Shown here in pieces: positions 1 to 11,489 of a stretch of DNA of 64,000 nucleotides. Position numbers and translations under genes: made by a program. This stretch comes from Lepidonotus clava (lineage: Eukaryota > Annelida > Polychaeta > Phyllodocida > Polynoidae), in contig OW387149.1 in the NCBI GenBank assembly GCA_936440205.1, forward strand, positions 9,940,114-10,004,113, given 5' to 3'. The notes beneath the pieces are model-generated. The model was not told the DNA's origin. It saw only the letters and a list, made by a program, of their open reading frames with translations, and made no database searches. Numbering within the stretch: position 1 is the stretch's first letter; every line of letters starts with the position of its first letter.

Positions 1-737
1 CTTTGGGATTTCTATAAAACCAAACTGTTTATAGACCTATATATGTATACATTAGTAATAACTGTAAAACATTATAGCGCCTTTTTAATTGTATCCTTAA
101 TTTTCCATAACTAGAGTCGTTGATGTGCATGCAAATTAATTCTCTTGATAACAAAATTTAAGACTTTCATTTTATATATAGAAATATGAGACTTTCATTT
201 CGAGATCTGAAAAGGAGATACTCCTAAAGTATTTCCATAAGGGGCTGCTCATTAATCAAGTATGCATTTTTACCTGATTTCTAGACCCCATCCCGCTCCT
301 TCTTTTTAGCATGTGATGCACATTAGAAATGTAATAAAAACCCTTAACACTTCCATCCCCTTTGTGCATACGTAATTAATGGACAGCCCGTTATCAATCC
401 TATATTAGCCTATAATATATGTTATATAAATATATAAATCTATCAGTCACCTTTTAATGACGCATATTGTCTGTTTCATTTCAGTTGGTCCAGGACCGAA
501 GATGAGGTAGGTGCTGGCGCACTTCGCGGAGAGGGGCGGGTCCAAAGGCACCTTTCCATACACGCATTGTGGTTTTTTTCCCATATAAGGTATGCAGACG
601 TTAAGCAGAATTTCTTAATTATATAGAAACCCACATGGCCTCCGCATACGCTATATTGAAAAAACTTGCCCACCATGCATATGTAAAGGGGCCTTAAGAG
701 GGTGTGCACCCCCAACCGTCCCAATAACATGCAAACC
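1..737. other. gene-free AT-rich sequence
   Basis: No coding region, RNA gene or clear repeat is seen. The one 84-codon open frame on the minus strand has no recognisable domain and low-complexity ends. Confidence 0.5.
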
Positions 738-1150
738 CATCCACCACTGTAGGGGTTTAGTCTGTGCCAACCTGCTACTGTAGGGGATTAGTGTGAACCA
801 GCCCACCACTGAAGGTGTTTTGGATGCGTAAGGATTTGGTGTGCATCATTCCCTCTGTATTAGTTTTTTTTTTGTGCACCAATCTGCTTCTGTTAGGACT
901 TGGTGTGGATCTGTGTCTCTGTGTTAGGATTTCATGTGCAGCAATCCGTACACACGTGTGTTAGGATTTGGTATGCACCATTGCCCCTGTGTTAGGTTTT
1001 GTGTGTGCACCATTCTGGGTGTGTGAGGATTCGGTGTTCTCCAGCCTGCCTGCGTATTGGTTTTGTGTGAACCAAACTTGCCAGTACTAGTGTAGGGGTT
1101 TAGTGTGAACTGGCCTCCCCGTGTAGGGGTTTAGTGATCGTCAACTTATG
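738..1150. repeat. degenerate minisatellite, about 50-60 bp unit
   Basis: A unit built on CTGTAGGGGTTTAGTGTGAAC or its decayed form (TGTTAGGATTTGGTGTGCACC) recurs about seven times. The copies are strongly diverged, so the array is old. No coding function is apparent. Confidence 0.6.
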
Positions 1151-1413
1151 AGGCGGCCAGTGAGGTAAGTTTGGTGAGGTAGGATTAGTGAGGCAGGTTT
1201 GGTGTCCTTTGGTAGGTGTGGGTGTTTTGTGGGTTTGGTTGGTATGGTGGATGTGGTTTGTTCAATTTTAATTTTCTAGACCCGTCCCTCAAAACTCCAG
1301 TCAACCATCGGGTTGACCAATGACGAGAAGATCGAAGATGAAGAAGGATTTGGACATGGTTTGAGGTTAGTTGTTAATCATCTAGGTTTGTTCATAGTGT
1401 TCAAGTACTAAAA

Positions 1414-1432
1414 AATCCTGGATCCGCCCCTG
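1414..1432 (-). mobile_element. hAT-like transposon terminus
   Basis: The stretch ending CCTGGATCCGCCCCTG is the reverse complement of a CAGGGGCGGATCCAGG end, a form typical of hAT-type terminal repeats. A matching terminus recurs at 17106-17127 and a related left end at 1900-1913. The partner end and target duplication of this copy are not identified, so it may be a remnant. Confidence 0.4.
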
Positions 1433-1498
1433 TGAAAATGTTTTCTATAATATAACCTTAGTTTTAAAATTGTTTTTACAGGCTGCAGTACAAATGAT

Positions 1499-1514
1499 GC
1501 CCATGTACTTGGGC
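1499..1514. repeat. solitary copy of the CCCATGTACTTGGG palindrome
   Basis: This near-palindrome, CCCATGTACTTGGG flanked by GC on both sides, is the same core that is amplified dozens of times at 5.8-8.7 kb. Here it stands alone, 4.3 kb from the array. Confidence 0.6.
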
Positions 1515-1689
1515 ATTATGATTACATTTTGTGTATTGTGTATATTATACTAGAATAGGAATCAGATAATTTTATCAACATCTATATATTTCTTAGTAAT
1601 AAGGGGTCTTAACTATGTACAAAATATAGATGAGTTGATGTTGGCCACTACATGAATTGTGAACTTTTAACACCGATTAACATATCAGT

Positions 1690-1800
1690 ACATTGGTCAT
1701 GTGTAGTACCAATTATTTGCACTGATATGTAGCTTGTATCAGTATGTTGATTATGCGTAGAACCAATTATTTGCACTGACATGTAGCTTGTATCAGTGTT
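1690..1800. repeat. 54-bp tandem duplication
   Basis: Two adjacent units share ACCAATTATTTGCACTGA followed by TGTAGCTTGTATCAGT with few differences. A weaker partial unit lies just upstream. Confidence 0.7.
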
Positions 1801-1841
1801 TGGATTTATCCATCAATCCTTTGACGGTGACCGGTAGGTGG

Positions 1842-1896
1842 TTAAGCTTATCAATAGAGGTTAAGATTATCAATAAAGATTAAGCTTATCAATATA
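1842..1896. repeat. three 20-bp tandem units
   Basis: Three copies of a GATTAAGCTTATCAATA-like unit follow each other, ending at a hAT-like terminus (CAGGGACGGATCCC, 1900-1913). Confidence 0.6.
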
Positions 1897-2089
1897 ACAC
1901 AGGGACGGATCCCAAAAATAAAGAAACCTATAATTTCTCCGATGATTTTTGATATTCAAATTTAAAAGGAATTGTAGGAAAAGAATTTTAGCCTTTTCAA
2001 AAAAAAAAAAAAAAAAAAGTGAAATTCACAAAATAATAGCTAGAAGCCGTTAAAATTTATGAAAATAAGATTAATGGGAAACATCATCT

Positions 2090-3000
2090 GAATAATAACA
2101 AATTCTGGACTGATAATAATCAGGTTTATTGGACTTGAAAATTTGGGGAAAATGTCTTTCGGAATCCTTCTTGGCTGGGCCTGTGATCCTGACCGGTGCT
2201 GTTCACAATGGTGTATCTAATGGTAGGTGATAGGTGAGTCTTCTACATTCTTTAGAATACACCTGATAATGGTTTGCAATGAAATACTGTTATGTAATAT
2301 TTTCTAGGGTTTACGTTTTACTTAATTAATTGGGAATAACCTCATTTTTTTCAAAATGTTTGGATATTCCAATAATAATTACAATTTGTGCATTTTTCAG
2401 GCCAAGTTCTAAAAGTCAAATGTGTCACTTGCTATAATGTATGTAATGATGATAATGAGGCCAAATATGATAGTCCTATAAGTTTTGTGAATTTCAGACT
2501 TTTTAAAAGAAAGGTTTATTTTGCAAAACAACAGACAAAAGGCCCCAGAATTAATGAAAAAAAATTCACTGAAAAGTTATTTTTGGAATTAATACAAAAC
2601 TCAGGACTGATATTGTTAAGATTTGTTGGTCTTGAAACTTTGTGTCTTTTGAAAATCTTCCTGTCCGCGTCTGTGATCCTGTAAGGTGCTGTTAGGAACA
2701 GTGTATCTAACGGTAGGTGCTAGGTGAGTCTTCTACATTCCTGAAGAGCTTAGAAAGCACCTGGTAATTAATCAGAACAAATTGCAAACCTGTCATCTTT
2801 TTTGTGATATATTTTTAGTTAATTACTTACTGTGTCAACTTCAGTCTTTCAAAATGTTTTTTCATATTCCACCAAAGACCTAACATAGTCATATTGTGTA
2901 TAACTTTCTGGCCAAGTTATAAAAGTTACAAGCATTCCTTGCTACAATGTATTCATAATTATAAAAGTGATGATTATCATCTCAAATTTGAAGTGACGTA
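2090..3000. repeat. diverged tandem duplication, period about 490-510 bp
   Basis: The blocks around 2182 and 2672 share CTGTGATCCTG, then a GTGTATCTAA segment and GGTGAGTCTTCTACATTC. The blocks around 2401 and 2911 share GGCCAAGTT and CTTGCTACAATGTAT-like text. A 98-codon open frame (2388-2684) spans the junction but has no recognisable domain and no duplicated reading frame, so it is not called as a gene. Confidence 0.6.
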
Positions 3001-3224
3001 TAGTATTGTCATTGTCATAGTATTGTTTTGCATGTTAATCATAATTAGTATTCTTCAGCGGTCTCTCTCGCCAGGGTGCTCCATTAACTTTGCATGAAAG
3101 GTAAATTATACATCATGGATTCAGAAAGTTTATTAGCCAAATCTAAGTAATGTATTAACCAAAACTAAGTAGTGCTTTAAGAAAATTAAGTAATGTTTTA
3201 AACAAAATTAAGCAATGTATTTTT

Positions 3225-3600
3225 TTTTTGATTTTCTGCAGATCTGCCCCAGGACAGGATGACCATTTTTGAATTCTACCATTTATGACCGTTTCTTTTG
3301 AAATATAACCATTATAACCTTCTTTTTTTTACTATACATTTCATAAAATCATTTCTATGACTTTTATGTATAGGGGTATGGTGTCCACATCCCAGTACCT
3401 GCTTAAAACACTGTAAATTTGAAGGCTCATGTGGAAAATATAAATTATGTAATCTACATAGGATTCATTTACCAATAATAAATAATACACACTTTTGATT
3501 TTCTGCAGATCCACTCCTGGACACATATTTTTTACCATTATGACCATTTTTGACTTGTATGTTCCCTTCATTATTTCTTCTGTATAATCTTAAGTATACC
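3225..3600. repeat. tandem pair of about 270 bp
   Basis: Two segments begin with TTTTCTGCAGATC and continue into ATGACCATTTTTGA-like text (near 3231 and 3497). No coding content is seen. Confidence 0.5.
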
Positions 3601-3919
3601 TGGATGCTGGCCACATCCTAGAATAACACATTCTTCATTTCCCACAATTTCTAACGATTTGTCCAGGCAATATGACTTTGGAAAATAGCTGGGAAACCAA
3701 CCTACCATGATTGCTGAACACTACTTCTACCAGATCACCGAGAATGAAATGACTTGAAACATTATCAGTACAGACTATATGTAGTCTACACAGTGGCAAC
3801 TTCAACTGCTGAAACACACATTAGGAAAGGACTCTCAGCCTCAGGGGAGCAGTAAAAGCACCACCTCAAATTCCACTTGGAACCTAAGGATCGACAAGGT
3901 CGTTGGAGTCCCCCTTCAT

Positions 3920-4840
3920 ATGATGAATCCAGTTTTTCCCAAACCCAGCTGATCCAATACAAGCTTTGATTTGAAAACAAAGCATAGACTTGAATTTTCA
4001 AGGCAGTTTTTCCTAAACTATGCGGTACAATGCAAACTTTAATACTAAAACGAAGCTTAAGTTTTCAGAGCTAGTTTTATCTGAATCCTGCTGGTACACT
4101 GCAAACTTGATATTAAACATGGCTGTTAGACTCAGTTTTTCCCAAAGAAAGCTGGTACATTGCAGGTACAATGCAAACTTTGATACTAGACCAAAGCATA
4201 GACTTGGTTTTCAGAGCTAGTTTTTCCTGATCTCTGCCATCACCACCCTTGATATGACCCTGGCAGTTAATTAGGGTGTAAAGCAACCAATAACCAACCA
4301 ACCAACCTGATCTCTGCTGATAAAAAGCATGGAAACTTTGGCCAGTGGAGCCAGTTATTCCTCAAACCATCTAAAACAGTGCATGGAGATATTGACACTG
4401 AACCAAAACATAGACTTGCGCATCAGAGGAATGTTTTCAAGTTCCAGATTGTATTATGCTCACTTTGATGCTAAATTGAAGCATACACTTGGACACTGGA
4501 GCCAGTTTTTCCCAGATCCAGCTAAATCAATGCATGGGAAATTTGGTACTACAGCATAGCTTTGTCTTGGCCATGAGAGCCAGTTTTTCCAAATACCCTG
4601 CAGTACAATGCAAACTTTGACTCTTTGCCAAAGTAAATACCTGCCTGTGAGAGCCAGTTTTTCCTAAACCCAGTTTGCAAAATGCAATCATTGATCCTAA
4701 ACGGAAGCATTGACTTGGTTGTTAAAGCCAGTTTTTCCCAATTGAGCTGATAAATTGCTACGGTGGATACTTAACCAAAGCATAGATTTACCTGTGAGAG
4801 CACTTTGTTTCAAATCTTGCTGGTAAAATGAACATGTAAG
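3920..4840. repeat. degenerate tandem repeat, about 75-95 bp unit
   Basis: About ten diverged units carry GAGCCAGTTTTTCC, then a variable GCTGGTACAATGCAAACTTTGA part, then CCAAAGCATAGACTTG. The array is interrupted by a short SINE-like insertion at 4238-4305. Short open frames on both strands here are by-products of the repeat. Confidence 0.7.
4238..4305 (+). mobile_element. 5'-truncated SINE/LINE tail with target duplication
   Basis: This 68-bp insertion has the text GATATGACCCTGGCAGTTAA, a conserved 3'-tail segment of invertebrate SINE/LINE families as recalled, and ends in an (AACC)n tail. It is flanked by a perfect 12-bp target duplication, CCTGATCTCTGC, at 4226-4237 and 4306-4317. A longer relative lies at 20313-20508 on the other strand. 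Confidence 0.75.
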
Positions 4841-5140
4841 TTTTTCCATCCCCCTCCCTCATCTAAATGCAATGAGGGTAGTGCACACCCTTACCATTGT
4901 CAAGCCCCACGTCATGAAGTTTGCTTTTGAGATGACTACATTTTTGTGACTACTCTTAACCAATATATATTAGTAGTGAAGTCACATTGGGGTGTGACTA
5001 AGCTGGTCCTTGAAAATACCACCACATGGAAGCCTGGATTTGTTTGTGCTTGGTATTTAAATCCAAGAATTTGCTACAAACAATATCAAATCTATGGCTA
5101 GGTTTCCTGAGCTCTCTATAGGTAGGTACCCCCTCCAATG

Positions 5141-5190
5141 CCTCCCCCTCCCCCCCTCCCCCTCCCCCTCCCCCTCCCCCTCCCCCTCCC
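5141..5190. repeat. (CCCCCT)n microsatellite
   Basis: This is a near-pure hexamer run. Its minus strand is G-rich with runs of five G and could form G-quadruplexes. The Gly/Glu-rich open frames on the minus strand are artefacts of the run. Confidence 0.85.
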
Positions 5191-5796
5191 CAAGGAGGCG
5201 ACAATGCAAACGTTTATTTGGCTGGTCGCCACTCATGGCAGCGAGGTTGGGGCTGCCATGATCATTTTTTTTAAACAAATTCTATTATCAACATGATTGA
5301 AAATATAAAACCAAGACCACTTATTATAAAAAGTGACCCAAATGAATTGTCTGGAATCTAAAGACAAAAGTCTGAGGCACAACAGAGGTTCATCTCAGGT
5401 GTGGCAGACAGTGTTTGAAATAGAATTCTTTTTATAGTTCCTCACCATGTGCAGTCTGGAAGTCAAAAAGCTAAACACCAGAAAATTGGGCTTGCTTTTG
5501 AGGCAATATGGTACCTTGGAACCTTAGCTCTTTGGGTCAGGTTCCTACTTAGTTTTTTGGAGTAGGATGGTCTCCCATGGTTTGCCAACTTATGGCAGCA
5601 ATGCTGAGACTGTCAATCATTTTGCTACAATGGAAAATGGGAAAAAATAGCACTTCCCATAAAAAAACATCAAAGCCTACTGTTTGTGAAATCAAAACAG
5701 TCTCTGTACAACTATGTCATTCCTAGCAGCAACCCTAACAGCCATTAGACAATTCCCTGAGGCTGCGTTTTACAGTTCTACATCCTATCAAATTGG

Positions 5797-8680
5797 GTGA
5801 TCATTGTATTATGGTTCCCATGTACTTGGGTTCAAATGATTTATATTGCAAATGGCACCCATGTACTTGGGTCCAAATGCCTAGATAACACTTGCTACCC
5901 ATGTACTTGGGATAGAACAGCTTCATTGTATATGGATCCCATGTATTTGGGTTCAAATGATTTATATTGCAAATGGAACCAATGTACTTTGGTACAAATG
6001 GGTATGTAACATATGTTACCCATGTACTTGGGATTAGAACAGCCTCATTGTATAATTATGGTTCCCATGTACCTGGGTTCAAATGATTTATATTGCAAAT
6101 AGCACCCATGTACTTGGGTACAAATAGCTATAAACTCATTGTATATGGTTCCCATGTATTTGGGTTCAAATGATTTATATTGCAAATGGAATAGAAATAT
6201 AACACATGCTACCCATACTTGGGATAGAAGAGCCTACCCATGTACTTGGGATAGAACAGCCTCATTGTATAATTATGGTTCCCATGTATTTGGGTTCAAA
6301 TGATTCATATTGCATGTTGGACCCATGTACTTGGGTACAAATGGCTATATAATGTATGCTACCCATGTACTTGGGAGAGAGCAGCCTCAAAGTATATGGT
6401 TCCTATGTACTTGGGTCCAAATGATTTATATTGCATATGGAATCCATGTACTTGGGTACAAATGGCTATATAATGCATGCTACCCATGTACTTGGGATAG
6501 AACAGCCTAGTTGTACATGGATCCCATGTATTTGGGTTCATTGTATATTGTTCCCATGTAATCAGGTTCAAATGATTTATATTGCAAGGTACAAGTAGAT
6601 ATAATTATAACACATGCTACCCATGTACTTGGGATAGAACAGCCTAATTGTATATGGATCCCATGTACTTGGGTTCAAATGATTTATATTGCAAATGGAA
6701 CTCATGTACTTGGGTTCAAATGGCTATATAACGCATGCTACCCATGTACTTGGGAGAGGGCAGCCTTACTGTATGTGGATCCCATGTACTTGGGTACAAA
6801 TGATTTATATTGCATATGGAATCCATGTACTTGGGTAAAAATAGATATAATCATAACACATGCTACCCATGTACTTGGATAGAACAACCTGATCGATATG
6901 CATCCCATGTATTTGGGTTCAAATGATTTATATTGCAAATGGCACCCATGTACTTGGGTACAAATAGCTATATTACACAAATGATACCCATGTACTTGGG
7001 ATAGAACAGCTTCATTGTATATGGTTCCCATGTACTTGGGTTCAAACGATTTATATTGCAAATGGCACCCATGTACTTGGGTACAAATAGCTATATAACA
7101 CAAATGATACCCATGTACTTGGGATAGAACAGCTTCATTGTATATTATTCCCATGTACTTGGGCTCAAACGATTTGTATTGCAAATGGCACCCATGTACT
7201 TGGGTACAAATAGCTATATAACATAAATGATACCCATGTACTTGGGATAGAACAGCTTCATTGTATATGGTTCCCATGTACTTGTGTTCAAAAGATTTAT
7301 ATTGCAAATGGCACCCATGTACTTGGGTCCAAATGCCTATAATTATAACACTTTCTACCCATGTACTTGGGATAGAACAGCTTCATTGTATACGGATCCC
7401 ATGTATTTGGGTTCAAACGATTTATATTGCAAATGGAACCAATGTACTTTGGTACAAATGGGTATGTAACATATGTTACCCATGTACTTGGGATAGAACA
7501 GCCTCATTGTATAATTATGGTTCCCATGTACCTGGGTTCAAATGATTTATATTGCAAATAGCACCCATGTACTTGGGTACAAATAGCTATGTAACACATG
7601 CTACCCATGTATTTGGGTAGAAAGTGGTGTGTTGTTCCCATGTACTTGGATATGAACTTCCTTGTTGTGGATTACACCAAAGTATTGGGTATGATTGGCT
7701 TCACTACACACGGTACCAATGTACTCTAATAAGTACAACTACAATATATATATGGTTCCCATGCACTTGGGTATGAATGACATTGTAACACATGGGACCC
7801 ATGTATTTGGGTTCCAACATACTTGGGTTTGAAGGGCTATACTCATTATGTGGTTCCCATGTATTTGGGCATGCACAGCTTCGTTCCAAATGCTACCCAT
7901 GTACTTGAGATAGAACAGCTTCATTGTATATTTGGTTCCCATGTACTTGGGTTCAAATGATTCATATTGAAAACGGCACCCATGTACTTGCGTACAAATA
8001 GCTCCATAATACGTGCTACCCATGTTCTTGGGATAGAACAGCCTTATTGTATATGGTTCCCATGTACTTGGGTTCAAGTGATTTATATTGCAAATGGCAC
8101 CCATGTACTTGGGTACAAATAGATATATAACACATGCCACCCATGTATTTAGGTAGAAAGTGGTGTGTTGTTCCCATGTACTTGGTTATGAACTTCCTTG
8201 TTGTGAATGACACCAATGTATAGGGAATGGATGGCTTCGCTACACAGGGTACCAATGTACTAGTAAGTACAGCTATGATATATATGGTTCCCATGTACTT
8301 GGGTATAAATGACATTGTAACACATAGTATTCATGTATTTGGGTGTGAATGGCTGGATGATAGTGGTTCCCATGTACTTGGGTATGAACAGATTAATTTC
8401 ACGGATATCCATGTACTTGGGTATGACTGGCTAGATCAGAATAATGTTATTTTATGACTTACCAGTGTACTCCAGTAATAATTATGACTACATAATATGT
8501 GGTTCCCATGTACTTGGGTAAGAACAGCTATCCATGTACTTGGGTATGAAAGGCAATGTCATATGTGATACCATGTACTCGGGCATGAATAGCTGTTATA
8601 TGAAGTTCCTATGTATTTGGGCACAAAAGGCTCATTTATATGTGTTTCATTATGTGTGGTTCCCATGTATTTGAGTGACA
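5797..8680. repeat. minisatellite with CCCATGTACTTGGG core and about 121-bp higher-order unit
   Basis: The core CCCATGTACTTGGG recurs every 39-42 bp for nearly 2.9 kb. Three sub-units alternate: one followed by TTCAAATGATTTATATTGCA, one by TACAAATAGCTATATAACAC and one by ATAGAACAGCTTCATTGTAT. Together they form a higher-order unit of about 121-123 bp. When a unit is 123 bp it preserves the frame, which explains minus-strand open frames up to 189 codons with a 41-residue period. From about 7620 on, the order breaks down and the units diverge. The core is an almost perfect inverted repeat. Confidence 0.92.
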
Positions 8681-10300
8681 ACTCATCTCCAGATCCCCTC
8701 AACACATCTTTCTTCTAGATAAAATCACTCACCTACAGCACATCTTGCATATCCTCTCCTCATACTAGGTGTGACCACTCACCTCCAGCTCATCTCAACA
8801 CCTTTTGCATACCCTCTTCTTGTTCAAGATGCAACCATTAGCTCAAGCTCAACATCTCTTGGCTGTCCTCACTTTGTTTTTGGTGCAACTACTCACCTCC
8901 AGTTCCTTTCAACATCTCTTGCCTGCCCCCTCCTCGCTCATGATGCACCCATTCACCTACAGCTCCTCTCAACACCTCTTAGAAGCCCCTTCTTTCTTCT
9001 AGGTGCAATCATTCACCTCCAGCTCTTCTCTACACCTCTTGGCAGCCCCCTCCTTGTTCTAGATGTGACCATTCACTTACAGCACATCCTGCATAACCTC
9101 TCCTCATTCTGGGTGCAACCGCTCACCTCCAGCTCATCTCAACACCTCTTGCATACCCTCTTCTTGTTCTAGGTGTGACCATTCACTTACAGCACATCCT
9201 GCATAACCTCTCCTCATTCTGGGTGCGACCGCACACCTCCAGCTCATCTCAACACCTCTTGGCCACCCCTCTTTGTTTTTTTGTAGGACTAGTCACTGCC
9301 AGATCTTCTCAACACCTCTTGGCTGCCCCATCCTTATTCTAGATGTGATCATTCATCTACAGCTCCTCTCAACTTCTCTTGACAGCCCCCTCTTTCTTCT
9401 GGTGAGATCACTCACCATCAGCTCATCTCAACACCTTTTGCATACACTCTTCTTGTTCTAGGTGTGACCACTCACCTCAAGTTCCTATCAGCACCTCTTG
9501 GCCTCCTCCTCATTGTTCTAGGTGCAACAATTTACCTCCAGCTCCTCTCAACACCTCTTGGCCACCCCTTTCTTGTTCTACATGTGGTAATTTACCTACA
9601 GCTCCTCAACACAATCTTGGCAGCTCCTTCTTTCTTCTAGGTGAGATCACTTACCTCCAGTTTCTCTCAAAACTTCCTGCATACCCTCTCCTCATTCTGG
9701 GTGTCACCACTCACCTCAATTCATCTCCAGCTCCTCTCAACACCTCTTGGCAGCCCCCTCTTTCTTCAAGGTGAGATCACTGACCTCCAGCATACCCTCT
9801 CCTCATTCTGGGTGTCACCACACACCTCTACCTTATCTCAACACCTCTTTCATACCCTTTCCTTGTTCTAGGTGCAACCACTCACTGCAAGATCAACTTC
9901 TCTTGGCCACCCCTCTTTGTTCTTGGTAGGACCACTCACTTCCAGATCCTCTCAACACCTCTTGGCTGCCCCATCCTTGTTCTAGATGTGATCATTCACC
10001 TACAGCTCCACCCAACACCTCTAGCTCCTCTCAACATCTCTTGGCAGTCCCCTTTCTTCTAGGTGAGATCACTTACCTCCAGGTTCTCTCAACACCTCCG
10101 GCATACCTTCTCCTTATTCTGGGTGTGGCCACCCACCTCCAGCTCATCTCAACACCTCTTCGCTGCCCCCTCTTTGTTCTAGATGCAACTACTTACCTAC
10201 AAGTTCCTCTCAACACCACCAACTCCTTGTTCTAGGTATGGTCACTTGCCTCCAGTTACTCTCAACACTACTTGGCTGCACCCTCTTCGTTCTAGGCGCA
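8681..10300. repeat. minisatellite, about 60-bp unit
   Basis: About 27 units carry CACTCACCTCCAGCTCCTCT, then CAACACCTCTTGG, then a variable CAGCCCCCTCTTTCTTCTAGG-like part. The unit is CT-rich on the plus strand. The plus-strand open frames (for example 8771-9172) have a 20-residue period and are repeat artefacts. It abuts the previous minisatellite directly. Confidence 0.9.
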
Positions 10301-11489
10301 GTTGTCAGAGTGTGAAGTAAGCTGATCAGGGAAGTCCTAATGGTGTACTGCACTGCGAACTCAGGTTACTGACTGGGGAGGTGAGCAGGGCCAGGCTGGC
10401 AGAAGTGCTTAGGAATGTTGGTTGCTAGGAGTTGCAAGGACAACCTCTCTGTTCTAATATAGCTAAGTGGTGTGTAATACATGCATTTGGATTAATAAAT
10501 ACTATCCTTTTACGTGAGTGTTCTTTGTCATCCATGAATTACAAACTTTGTTCAAGGATGACTTGCGGTCAAGACAAGAAGGAAAACTGCGATACATTGC
10601 TAGCATACTGGAATCATGAAGACGGCATATATATAACTGGTATACTGATGATTAACAGTAAAATAAAACCCCTAGTTCAGTGCAACAACTTCTTTTGTAA
10701 AAAGACATTTTTCATTTGAATTGAAAGGCCCGCAAAAAGGTGTATCTGTTGTCTGCAGAAGCAAACTGTCCTCTATGTCATAATTATTTTACTCAGCTAC
10801 TATACTATTTCAATGGTATTCATTATCGAAAAAATAACACAGCTAATATACATAAGCTATATTAGAAAAGTATAGATAGTTTTACTCTTTTGATATATTA
10901 ACTGTACTCTGCAACTAAGAATAATGCCATATTATGAGCAATTTACATAGGAATAAGGAGAAAATAACCCCATAATTGTCCAACCTCCAGCTCTGGTCTG
11001 GAACCTTGTTCATCCATCTCCCTGCTGGGGACGACACTGGCCTGCGACATCTCGGATGCACAACAATGACACCAGGAATCTACCTAGTATACCCCTAGTC
11101 AGGGTCAGGCAGGTCAACCAAAAATTGATTTATAAATGTTTACAAGAAAAGAAACTCCCACACGAACAAATTAACATAAAGAGCCTGTTCCCACTTCTGC
11201 ACTTTTTTCAATGGATTAACAACTTGATACATCATTTCCCAGTTGTTTGACAGAACTATATCATAGACATTTTTCATGAATAGGATATACAATATACAAC
11301 TAGTATATTGCAGTTAGGATGAGTGTAATACTGGTTTTGGATGAAAAATGAGTACAAAAAACATTGATAAAGGTAGACATCAGAAAATGAATCGAGAGGG
11401 CGACATGGCTATTTCTTAAAAGATAGAGACATGGGACTTAAGATATAACAAATCTCTAGCTACAGCGACCTGCAACATAGTAATTTTGG
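10301..11489. other. gene-free spacer between minisatellites
   Basis: There is one 95-codon open frame at 10432-10719 with no recognisable domain. No RNA gene or transposon terminus is identified. Confidence 0.4.

Noticed and set aside
6738-7307. A 189-codon minus-strand open frame with a 41-residue period
   Set aside because: It is the translation of a 123-bp minisatellite unit with no stop in one frame. There is no start context, domain or conservation.
8771-9172. A 133-codon plus-strand open frame
   Set aside because: It has the 20-residue period of the 60-bp minisatellite.
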